A stretch of DNA of 64,000 nucleotides, from NCBI GenBank assembly GCA_900768435.1, contig CAAGCW010000015.1, forward strand, positions 35,943-99,942, written 5' to 3'. Below, one piece after another: positions 57,228 to 64,000 of the stretch. Origin of the DNA: an uncultured Collinsella sp. (lineage in GTDB: Bacteria > Actinomycetota > Coriobacteriia > Coriobacteriales > Coriobacteriaceae). The first letter of the stretch is position 1, and each line of letters opens with the position of its first letter. The translations under genes and the position numbers were made by a program. The notes beneath the pieces were generated by a model. The model worked only from the letters and a program-made list of their open reading frames with translations, was not told the DNA's origin and did no database searches.

Positions 57228-58229
57228 TTACTTCGCGGCGCCGGGGATGCCGTGGGAGGTTTTGGCGGTTTTGGCTCCGTTTACGATGGCAGTTTCCAGG
57301 GCCCTTACTGCGAGCATGCCCAGCAGGTCTAGGGGAACGGCGGCGCTTGCTTGGGCGCCCAGTTTGCCGCTGGCGAGGGTGTAGATGGTGTCGCCGTCGT
57401 TGGTGGTGTGCGTGGGACGGATGGCGTGTGCGTAGGCGTCTGCGGCCATCTGGGAGACCTTGGTGGCTTGTGCCTTAGTGAGTTCTACGTTGGTGACGAT
57501 GCAGCTGATGGTGGTGTTGGTGCGGTCGAGCGGCATCTGCATGGATCCGGCGGCGGCAAAGGCTGCGAGTTCCATGTCGACGATCTGGTCGCTATCGGCT
57601 GCGACGCGCATACCGGCGACCCACTCGCCGGTGAAGGGGTCGACCACGTTGCCGCAGGCGTTGACCGAAACCACGGCGCCTACCTTAACGGGACCGAGCG
57701 CCACGGCGGCAGCGCCAAGGCCGGCCTTCATGCAGGTGGCGGGGCCCATGAGCTTACCCACGGTAGCGCCCGTGCCGGCGCCTACGTTGCCCTGTTCGAG
57801 CTTGGTGGGGGTGTTGTCGAGTGCCTCGCGCACGGCGGCGATGCCGGCCTCAATGTCGGGGCGAACGGTGGGGTTACCAAAGGCGAGGTCGAAGATACAG
57901 CTGGAGCACACGATAGGCACCTGCGTGGGGCCGACGGGAAGGCCGATGCCGCGGCTCTCAAGCTCGCGAGCGACGCCGCTTGCGGCCTCGAGGCCAAAGG
58001 CCGATCCACCCGAAAGGCAGACGGCGTGGACCTTGTCGACGGTGTTCTCGGGTCGCAGCAGGTCGGTTTCGCGCGATGCTGGAGCACCGCCGCGAACGTC
58101 AACGCCGCCGGTGGCGCCCTCGGGCGCCACGATTACGGTGCAACCGGTGCCGGCCTCCTCGTCCGTATAGTTGCCATAGCAAAAGCCATCGATATCGCAG
58201 ACGTCAATGGCCTCGAGCAGTGTATCCAT
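57228..58229 (-). CDS. P1-family (DmpA-like) peptidase
   Basis: This 333-residue protein belongs to the P1 family of self-processing Ntn-fold aminopeptidases (DmpA/BapA). Family blocks are AGTGCTVIVAPEGATGG, AVCLSGGSAFGLEAASGV, GIPIVCSS-like VPIVCSSCIFDL, GNVGAGTGATVGK and the processing-site region RTNTTISCIVTNVELTK. Typical substrates are D- or beta-amino acid peptides. Cytoplasmic; no signal peptide. The 3' end is 12 bases from a core-B palindrome. No partner gene is adjacent. Confidence 0.88.
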   Translation of the reverse strand: MDTLLEAIDVCDIDGFCYGNYTDEEAGTGCTVIVAPEGATGGVDVRGGAPASRETDLLRPENTVDKVHAVCLSGGSAFGLEAASGVARELESRGIGLPVGPTQVPIVCSSCIFDLAFGNPTVRPDIEAGIAAVREALDNTPTKLEQGNVGAGTGATVGKLMGPATCMKAGLGAAAVALGPVKVGAVVSVNACGNVVDPFTGEWVAGMRVAADSDQIVDMELAAFAAAGSMQMPLDRTNTTISCIVTNVELTKAQATKVSQMAADAYAHAIRPTHTTNDGDTIYTLASGKLGAQASAAVPLDLLGMLAVRALETAIVNGAKTAKTSHGIPGAAK

Positions 58230-58330
58230 GTTTAACTCCTATCGGTTTTCCGCCGCGCCTTGTGCCCGGTCGGGATCCGTACGGTACGCCAAAATTGTAG
58301 GCGCCGGGGGATACCCAGCGCCAGATGCAA

Positions 58331-58912
58331 TTACGAGAGTTTTTGAATCGCGCGCGCGACGCGGGCGATGGGTAGGCCCACTACGTTATAGAAGTCGCCC
58401 GAAATATCGTGCACGAGCATGCGTCCTCCTGTGCCCTGAATGCCGTAGGCGCCGGCCTTGTCCATGGGCTCACCCGAGGCGACGTAGTGCTCGATCTGCT
58501 CGTCGGTGAGCTCGTAGAACGTCACGTCGGTCACATCGACAAAGGACAGGCTTTCGGCGGCATGCGGGGCGGCCGTATCGCCTGCCTTAACGATGCAGAC
58601 GCCGGTTGCGACCTGGTGCGTGCGGCCCGAAAGCTCACGGAGCATGGTGCGCGCCTCGTCCTCGGTTGCCGGCTTGCCCAGAATCTTGCCGTCAAAGGTG
58701 ACGATGGTGTCGGCCGCGACCGTCAACTCATTGGGCTCGGCATGCTCGGCGGCAACGGCGGCGGCTTTTGCGCGTGCTAAGCGTTCAACGAGCGTAAGCG
58801 GGGCCTCGCCATCAAACGGCGTTTCGTCGATATCGGCAGGAATGATGCGAATGTCATAGTCCACCTCGCGCATCAATTCGATGCGGCGCGGTGATTGCGA
58901 AGCCAGAATCAT
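58331..58912 (-). CDS. maf: Maf-family nucleotide pyrophosphatase
   Basis: This 193-residue protein hydrolyses non-canonical or modified nucleoside triphosphates to monophosphates. It starts with ILASQSPRRIELM, the family signature (SxSPRR), and has VAADTIVTFDGKILGKP and the late KAGAYGIQGTGG block. The start overlaps the stop of the DJ-1 gene upstream (ATGA), so translation is coupled. Members can also influence septum formation when overproduced. Confidence 0.93.
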   Translation of the reverse strand: MILASQSPRRIELMREVDYDIRIIPADIDETPFDGEAPLTLVERLARAKAAAVAAEHAEPNELTVAADTIVTFDGKILGKPATEDEARTMLRELSGRTHQVATGVCIVKAGDTAAPHAAESLSFVDVTDVTFYELTDEQIEHYVASGEPMDKAGAYGIQGTGGRMLVHDISGDFYNVVGLPIARVARAIQKLS

Positions 58913-59451
58913 AGCTGAATGCCCTCGGCGACTTTCTCGACGGCCTTGTCGCCGGCGAGCGTGCGCAGCAGCTCAAGCGCAAAGGGGAGCGACTGGGCCA
59001 TGCCGCTAGCGGTGATAATGTTGCCGTCTTGCGTAACCTTCTCGCCGGTATAGGCGCCTTCGGGGAAGCTTTTCTCAAAGCCAGGGAAGCACGTGGCGTG
59101 GCGCCCCTCGAGCAGGTCGAGCTCGCCCAGGATAAACGGGGCAGCGCAGATGGCGGCGACGTGCTTGGTCGCGGCGAACTCGCAGACCACGTCGCAGACG
59201 CGCTGATCGGCGCGCAGGTTGGTGGCACCGGGTAGGCCGCCGGGCAGCACGACGCAGTCGTACTCGTCAAAGTTGATCTCATCAAAGAGCGCATCGCAGG
59301 TCACGGGGATCTGCAGCGAGCTTACGACCTCACGCGTGGGCATAATCGAGACGAGCGTGGCACGCACGCCGCCGCGACGCATGACATCGACCATGGTCAA
59401 GCACTCAATAGTTTCAAAGCCATCGGCGGCGAGAACGGCAACGCTGGGCAT
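58909..59451 (-). CDS. DJ-1/PfpI family protein
   Basis: This 180-residue protein has the DJ-1 fold: AVLAADGFETIE with the conserved Glu, VLPGGLPGATNLRAD, and the nucleophile elbow AAICAAPFILGE with its Cys. The YajL/ThiJ/DJ-1 subgroup (180-190 residues) is linked to glyoxalase- or deglycase-like activity and oxidative-stress protection; which one applies is not clear. The start at 59451 follows AAAGGA; eight upstream codons are not supported. It is coupled to maf by an ATGA overlap. Confidence 0.9.
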   Translation of the reverse strand: MPSVAVLAADGFETIECLTMVDVMRRGGVRATLVSIMPTREVVSSLQIPVTCDALFDEINFDEYDCVVLPGGLPGATNLRADQRVCDVVCEFAATKHVAAICAAPFILGELDLLEGRHATCFPGFEKSFPEGAYTGEKVTQDGNIITASGMAQSLPFALELLRTLAGDKAVEKVAEGIQL

Positions 59452-59557
59452 GAGGGTTCCTTTCATAGGCGGCATACAATTAGCCGTCTTATACCCCGAA
59501 GACCTCCGCTTGCCACGCTCGATTTCCCAATGATTTTTCTGAGCAATGATTAAGTGG

Positions 59558-60871
59558 CTAGTTGCGCCTGAGGTGGACGACGGTCTCGCAGTGGAAGGTT
59601 TGTGGGAACAGGTCGACTGGCGTGATCTTTACGGGGGAGAAGGTGCCTTCTTCGACAAAGCGTTTGAGATCGCGCGCCAGGGTGGCCGGGTCGCAGCTCA
59701 CGTAGGCGACATCGCGAGCACTCGTGCTGGCGATAAGGTCGATCGCCTCGGGGGCGAGGCCTGCGCGCGGCGGGTCGACCACCAAGATGTCGGCATCCTG
59801 GTCGGGGAACTCGCGCACCGCGTCTCCGCCAATGACGTCGACGTTATCAAGCTTGTTGATCTCCAGGTTACGGCGCAGGTCGCGCACGGCCGGGCCGTAG
59901 GCCTCGACGGCGGCGACGAAGTCGCAGCGGCGGGCGAGCGGCAGGGTAAAGGTTCCGGCGCCGCAGTACAGGTCCACGGCAAGCTCGTGTTCTTGCGGGT
60001 CGAGCGCCGCCATAACGAGCTCAATCAAAATCTCGGCACCCTTGGTGTTGACCTGGAAAAAAGACGGGGCAGACAAGCGCATCTGACCCTCGGCGATGTT
60101 CTCGGTCCACGAGCCCTCGCCGGCGAGCATTTCAACCTTGGAGACGCGACGGGCCTTCTTTTCGCCCTTGCTCATCACGCGCACGATGCTCGTGGGATGA
60201 GCGGCGTCCGCCAGCACGCGGGAGACCTGCGAGCGCGGAAAAGAGCCCGTGGGCGTCCAGAGTGCGGCCTCGAGCGCCTTGGTGCGGCGCGATGCGCGAA
60301 TGCCCACGCGTTCGAGCCCCAAGTCATGGCTGCCGCTTAGATAGTTGAGTGCGCCGACGACCGATTTGAGCGCCTTCGGGAAGCGCTTATCGAACAGCGG
60401 GCACGCATCGACGGTCACGATTTTGCTGGGGTCGACACCGTGCATGCCAAGGCGCACGCGACCGTTGACGACGGTCGGTTCGAGCTCGATTTTATTGCGG
60501 TAGCCCCAGTCGTCCTTGGTGTGGCAGATGGGCTGTACCAACTTATCGACCTGCTCAGGAGCGAACTTGCCGATGCGCTCGAGCGCGGAGCGCAGGTTTT
60601 GCTCCTTGGCGGCGAGCTGCGCCGTGCGTGAGAGATTGCCCCACGAACAACCGCCGCAGATGCCAACGAAGGGGCAGGGGGGCTGAATGCGATCGGGGCT
60701 CGGCTCCAGAATCTCGGTCGTGCGGGCGCGCATGAACGACTTGCCGTCCTGTACGACCTCGGCCTCGACGGTGTCGCCTGCCACGGCGCCCTGCACAAAG
60801 ACGGCCTTGCCGTTGTCGGCGTGCGCCAGCCCATCGGCGCCGTAGGTCATCGATTCTATAGTGAGCTTCAT
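59558..60871 (-). CDS. rlmD: 23S rRNA m5U methyltransferase, RlmD/TrmA family
   Basis: This 437-residue SAM-dependent enzyme methylates C5 of uracil in 23S rRNA. An N-terminal TRAM domain (KLTIESMTYGADGLAHADNG) and an iron-sulfur cluster motif (CPFVGICGGCSWG) are followed by the Rossmann domain with VDLYCGAGTFTLPLA, VVDPPRAG and the catalytic Cys in AYVSCDPATLARDL. It could also be RlmCD or TrmA-like; the family split is not certain from sequence alone. The start at 60871 (MKLTIES) is taken by homology with an AGGG near it; an upstream in-frame ATG at 60886 is possible. Confidence 0.88.
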   Translation of the reverse strand: MKLTIESMTYGADGLAHADNGKAVFVQGAVAGDTVEAEVVQDGKSFMRARTTEILEPSPDRIQPPCPFVGICGGCSWGNLSRTAQLAAKEQNLRSALERIGKFAPEQVDKLVQPICHTKDDWGYRNKIELEPTVVNGRVRLGMHGVDPSKIVTVDACPLFDKRFPKALKSVVGALNYLSGSHDLGLERVGIRASRRTKALEAALWTPTGSFPRSQVSRVLADAAHPTSIVRVMSKGEKKARRVSKVEMLAGEGSWTENIAEGQMRLSAPSFFQVNTKGAEILIELVMAALDPQEHELAVDLYCGAGTFTLPLARRCDFVAAVEAYGPAVRDLRRNLEINKLDNVDVIGGDAVREFPDQDADILVVDPPRAGLAPEAIDLIASTSARDVAYVSCDPATLARDLKRFVEEGTFSPVKITPVDLFPQTFHCETVVHLRRN

Positions 60872-60916
60872 ATCCCTGCCTGTCATTCGTGTTGTTGTTC
60901 GCACCATGGTAGCAGG

Positions 60917-60960
60917 GAAAAGCGCCCCGCATCCGAGGCTTTCCTCAAATGCGGGGCGCT
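60917..60960 (-). terminator. Terminator of ppk1
   Basis: AGCGCCCCGCAT/ATGCGGGGCGCT arms (12 bp) with further GAGG/CCTC pairing at the tip are followed on the minus strand by TTTTCCC. Confidence 0.85.
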
Positions 60961-60984
60961 TCTACAAACTGCTTCTACAAACGA

Positions 60985-63393
60985 CTATTTCGTCTTGCCG
61001 GTAATGAGCGTCTTAAGACCCAGGCCGATCAGGCCCAGGCCCATGCGCACACGACCGGGGCGATGGCGCTCGATGGCCTTGGTCTTGCCGGCGGGCTTAT
61101 CGCGACGGGCGCTCGTCTCGGGTGCGGGCTTGGTGACCTGCGGCTCGGGCTGAGGTACAGGTGCGGGCTCGGGCTCAATGACGGTCGCCTGGACCTTTTG
61201 GACCTTGGGTGCTACCGGCTGCGGCTCGGGCTCGGGGGCGGGTTTCGCCTCAATGACGGGCTCGGGCGCGGCCTCGGCGTTGCGATAGGCACGCTCCAGC
61301 AGGGCTTCCTGCGAGTTGAAGGGTTTCTCACCCTCTGCACGCTCCACGGGGACCCAGGTGCCGTCGCTCGTGAGGCTGCGGGCTTTCACGTTGTCGCGCA
61401 GCTGCATGCCCATGTACTCGTGCACCAGGGCGCGGCAGGTGGCGTCGAGCACGGGGAAGGCGATCTCCACGCGGTGCTCGGTGTTGCGCGTCATCATGTC
61501 GGCCGAGCTCAGGTAGATCATGTCCGAGTCCACGCCAAAGGCGTAAACGCGCGCATGCTCCAAAAAGCGTCCGACGATAGAACGGACATGCACGTTTTCG
61601 GTCTTGCCAGGAACGCCCGGCTTGAGGCACGAGATGCCGCGGATGATCATGTCTACGCGCACGCCGGCACACGATGCCTCGGCGATCTTGTCGATAACCT
61701 CGCGGTCGGTCAGCGAGTTGAGCTTAAAGAACACGCGAGCGGGCTCGCCGGCAAGGGCGCGCTGGATCTCGCGGTCAAGCCCGCGCATGATGAGCGGTTT
61801 CAGTCCGACCGGCGCCACGCCCAAGAAGCGGTAATCGCCGCGCAGATTGCCCAGCGACAGGTTGCGGAAGAACAGGTTGGCGTCCTCGCCGATGCCGGGG
61901 TGGGCGGTCATGAGCATAAAGTCGCTGTAGAGTTTGGCCGTCTTCTCGTTAAAGTTGCCGGTGCCCAGCAGCGTCAGACGCGTTAGCGCCATGCCCTCGC
62001 GATAGGTGAGCTGGCAGATCTTGGAGTGGCACTTAAAGCCCTCGGAGCCGTAGATGACAGTGCAGCCGGCCTCTTCCAGGCGCTCGGCCCACTCGATGTT
62101 GTTCTGCTCGTCAAAGCGCGCGCGGAGCTCCATGAGCACCGTGACCTCTTTGCCGTTCTCGGCGGCATCGATCAGTGACTCGCACAGACGGCTCTGCTTG
62201 GCCACGCGGTAGAGCGTGATGCGCAACGAGATGCACTCGGGGTCGTAGGCGGCCTCGTGCACCAGATCCAGGAAGGGGTTCATGGCCTCATAGGGATAAA
62301 AGAGCAGCTTGTCGTGCTGAAGTACTTGCTCGCGGATGGAGCGGGTCATATCGATGGTGGGGTTGGGCTGCGGCTTAAACGGCGTAAAGAGCAGCTCGTT
62401 GCGCAGGTGCTCGGGAATCTTACCCTCAATGCCAAAGACGTAGCCCAGGTCGAGCGGGATATCGCAGGTAAAGACAGAGCGGCGCGAAAGCTCGAGCGCC
62501 TTGCGGATGGTCTTGAGCGTCGCCTTCTCGAGCGACCCCGAGACCGCGAGCACTACCGGCTGCAGACGCAGGCGCTTCTTGAGGATGCGCTTCATGTGCT
62601 GGCGGTAGTCCTCTTCCTCTTCGACGCCCTCGCCGTCCGGATCGATGTCGGCGTTGCGGGTGACGCGGATGAGCGCGCGGTCGAGCGGCTTATAGGAGCC
62701 AAAGCAGCTGTCCAGGCAGGCGAGGATAACGTCCTCGAGCAGAATGTAGGAGTAGGTGCCGGTGGGCGAGGGGATCTCGACCACGCGGTTCATCGAGGCG
62801 GGGATCTCGATTAGGCCCAGCAGGCTCTCCTCGTCGGCGACGCCGTCCAGGCCACAAGCCAGATAGAGTGCACCGTTGCGCAGGTTGGGGAAGGGATGGC
62901 GCGGGTCAATGACCAACGGCGAGATGACCGGCGACACGTAGGCCTGGAAGTAGCGGGTTACAAAGGTGCGCTCCTCGGGCGTAAGCGAATCGATGCGGGC
63001 GCGGTGAACGCCCAGGGTGTCGAGCTTGCCCTCGATGCTCTTAAAGATGGACTCCCATCGGGTAAGGAGCCCGGGCATTTCGGCCATGACAGCATCGACC
63101 TGTTCGGAGGCGGTCATATTGCTCTTGTTGTCGACAGGCTGTTTTTTGAGCTCTGCCAGATCGGACAGGCCGCCCACGCGCACCATGAGAAACTCGTCGA
63201 GGTTAGACTCGAAAATCGACACGAACTTTAGACGCTCGAACAGCGGAACGGTCTCGTCGAAGGCTTCGTCAAGCACACGGTTGTCAAAGCGCAGCCAGCT
63301 GAGCTCTCGGTTCTGCGTGTACGAGAAGTCGCGCGGCGGTTTGCGCAGCTTTGCGGCGGCTTGCTTTTTTTCGATTTTGCTCGGCATATGCAT
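60985..63393 (-). CDS. ppk1: Polyphosphate kinase 1 with long C-terminal tail
   Basis: This 802-residue enzyme makes inorganic polyphosphate from ATP. The N-terminal helical domain has NRELSWLRFDNRVLDEA and KFVSIFESNLDEFLMVRVGG; the catalytic phospholipase-D-like domains contain the phosphohistidine motif in CHSKICQLTYRE and TRNTEHRVEIAFPVL. After about residue 690 comes a Pro/Glu/Ala/Lys-rich tail ending in a short hydrophobic glycine-rich stretch (GLGLIGLGLKTLITG), not part of the common PPK1 core. The tail may tether or tune the enzyme. The start at 63393 or 63387 is uncertain because no strong ribosome site is seen. Confidence 0.93.
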   Translation of the reverse strand: MHMPSKIEKKQAAAKLRKPPRDFSYTQNRELSWLRFDNRVLDEAFDETVPLFERLKFVSIFESNLDEFLMVRVGGLSDLAELKKQPVDNKSNMTASEQVDAVMAEMPGLLTRWESIFKSIEGKLDTLGVHRARIDSLTPEERTFVTRYFQAYVSPVISPLVIDPRHPFPNLRNGALYLACGLDGVADEESLLGLIEIPASMNRVVEIPSPTGTYSYILLEDVILACLDSCFGSYKPLDRALIRVTRNADIDPDGEGVEEEEDYRQHMKRILKKRLRLQPVVLAVSGSLEKATLKTIRKALELSRRSVFTCDIPLDLGYVFGIEGKIPEHLRNELLFTPFKPQPNPTIDMTRSIREQVLQHDKLLFYPYEAMNPFLDLVHEAAYDPECISLRITLYRVAKQSRLCESLIDAAENGKEVTVLMELRARFDEQNNIEWAERLEEAGCTVIYGSEGFKCHSKICQLTYREGMALTRLTLLGTGNFNEKTAKLYSDFMLMTAHPGIGEDANLFFRNLSLGNLRGDYRFLGVAPVGLKPLIMRGLDREIQRALAGEPARVFFKLNSLTDREVIDKIAEASCAGVRVDMIIRGISCLKPGVPGKTENVHVRSIVGRFLEHARVYAFGVDSDMIYLSSADMMTRNTEHRVEIAFPVLDATCRALVHEYMGMQLRDNVKARSLTSDGTWVPVERAEGEKPFNSQEALLERAYRNAEAAPEPVIEAKPAPEPEPQPVAPKVQKVQATVIEPEPAPVPQPEPQVTKPAPETSARRDKPAGKTKAIERHRPGRVRMGLGLIGLGLKTLITGKTK

Positions 63394-63945
63394 CTGTCCG
63401 TTCAGTCCCCGCAGGGGACGGTTGCCTAACACTATTCACTATTGTCTCAATTTAGTCGACCTATGGCACGGACGTATCGCGTGAACGGTATCTTTACCTA
63501 CTTCTTACGCTGACAAGCCATAGAGCTGACGCCCGTCGCGTTGTGAAAAACGGTCTATATCCTCACTCAACTGGTGAGTATGTGTGAATAAGAATGATAG
63601 GTAGCTGAATATCATCGAATACAGACAGAAACACGAACAAGCGTCATTTATATACATAAAACCGTTTTAGATATGCAATTCTTAATCGAAAGATTGGAGT
63701 TGTAATTGCGAATGATTTTTGAGAAAAAAGAGCGTTTACCTTAGAAAAGTTACTTTAGAACGCCGAAGTACATCATGGGGGAATCACATGCGATATACCG
63801 TTCATCGCACTTTGTTGACCGTTCGGGGGCGAGGTGGAATTGCGGGTGATTTTTGGATATAACTAGAGCTGTCAGCAAGCAGCGTCCCATATGGAGGGGC
63901 GCTGATACATTCGGCCAGTAAGGCCCGAAAGAAAGGTAGGAGGCC
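63394..63945 (+). promoter_or_regulatory. A/T-rich regulatory region before arcA
   Basis: No gene is seen in these 552 bp. Two direct copies of AATTGCGAATGATTTTTGA (63704-63722) and AATTGCGGGTGATTTTTGGA (63838-63857) are 134 bases apart; the second is followed at once by TATAAC (63858-63863), a good -10. TGTGAATAAGAATGAT near 63572-63587 resembles half of an arginine repressor box. The layout suggests control by arginine, oxygen or stress, as known for arginine deiminase genes; which one applies is inference. Confidence 0.45.
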
Positions 63946-64000
63946 ATGACGAAAGGTCTGCACGTGCCTTCCGAGATCGGCAAGCTCAGGAAGGTCTGCC
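63946..64000 (+). CDS. arcA: Arginine deiminase, N-terminal start only
   Basis: The gene starts with ATG 63946 behind AGGTAGGAGG and runs off the window. The 18 visible residues (MTKGLHVPSEIGKLRKVC) match the conserved N-terminus of arginine deiminases, which convert arginine to citrulline and ammonia in the ADI pathway for ATP production and acid resistance. The active-site residues lie outside the window. Confidence 0.85.
   Translation, partial: MTKGLHVPSEIGKLRKVC

Noticed and set aside
63750..63983. 77-codon minus-strand frame before arcA
   Set aside because: It overlaps the arcA ribosome site and start on the opposite strand and shows no ribosome site or family pattern.

Overview
The window is a high-GC chromosomal segment of an anaerobic, fermentative actinobacterium. 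The closest fit I recognise is a Collinsella-like member of the Coriobacteriia. Reasons for this are mixed-acid fermentation genes (L-lactate dehydrogenase, two acetate kinases, phosphotransacetylase), the start of an arginine deiminase gene, many GTG/TTG starts with strong AGGAGG ribosome binding sites, and cell-wall genes typical of Gram-positives (D-aspartate ligase with a racemase, a sortase-anchored peptidase). I saw no rRNA, tRNA or CRISPR array. The genus is inference from gene content.

Layout. 1-2.7 kb: end of a PAP2 phosphatase gene, a truncated iron-alcohol-dehydrogenase-like gene and pgi. 2.8-6.2 kb: a minus-strand trio (unknown protein, ClpP-like protease, VirD4/TraG-like ATPase without membrane segments) followed by about 600 bp without genes. 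6.3-9.0 kb: two HAD phosphatases, a fructoselysine-kinase-like gene behind a perfect operator palindrome, and a 227-bp MITE-like element. 9-16.3 kb: tatD, tcdA, an sdpR-sdpI pair, ettA and two hypothetical genes. 16.5-23.4 kb: nadE, an aminotransferase, ldh, a DUF2974 hydrolase flanked by repeat dyads, and a nucleoid-associated protein. 23.6-29 kb: a lysine operon (fused lysA-dapA, dapB, dapH) behind a lysine riboswitch, with a divergent M20 deacylase. 29-36 kb: small membrane proteins, an HTH/Ser-Thr kinase pair, a secreted wall hydrolase, a MOSC protein and the D-Asp ligase/racemase pair. 36.3-40.5 kb: an ECF-type transporter cluster with two TrpP-like proteins behind a leader peptide with three consecutive Trp codons. 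40.7-45 kb: a frameshifted LPxTG C69 peptidase, a 30-residue membrane peptide, a lipid kinase and RNase D. 45-50 kb: metallopeptidase, xseAB, a HIT protein, and a lower-GC LysR/MFS pair. 50.5-54.4 kb: ackA, ackA and pta. 54.6-58.2 kb: glf, a glycosyltransferase, paired palindromes and a P1 peptidase. 58.3-64 kb: maf, a DJ-1 protein, rlmD, ppk1 and the start of arcA.

How genes work together. DapA, DapB, DapH, LysA, the aminotransferase and the M20 enzyme could together make up an acetylase route to diaminopimelate and lysine, controlled by lysine through the riboswitch. D-Asp racemase and ligase would supply and activate D-Asp for the peptidoglycan bridge. Pta and the acetate kinases make ATP from acetyl-CoA, and Ldh disposes of NADH. 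The Trp leader suggests that the ECF cluster imports tryptophan and is switched by Trp-tRNA supply.

The most unusual content is regulatory and non-coding. There are large nested palindromes downstream of genes with conserved asymmetric cores, GGGGACAGG-type dyads, GC hairpins placed just upstream of start codons, and a Trp attenuator on an ECF transporter. Among proteins, the in-frame LysA-DapA fusion, the diverged first acetate kinase and the ClpP/VirD4-like module stand out.
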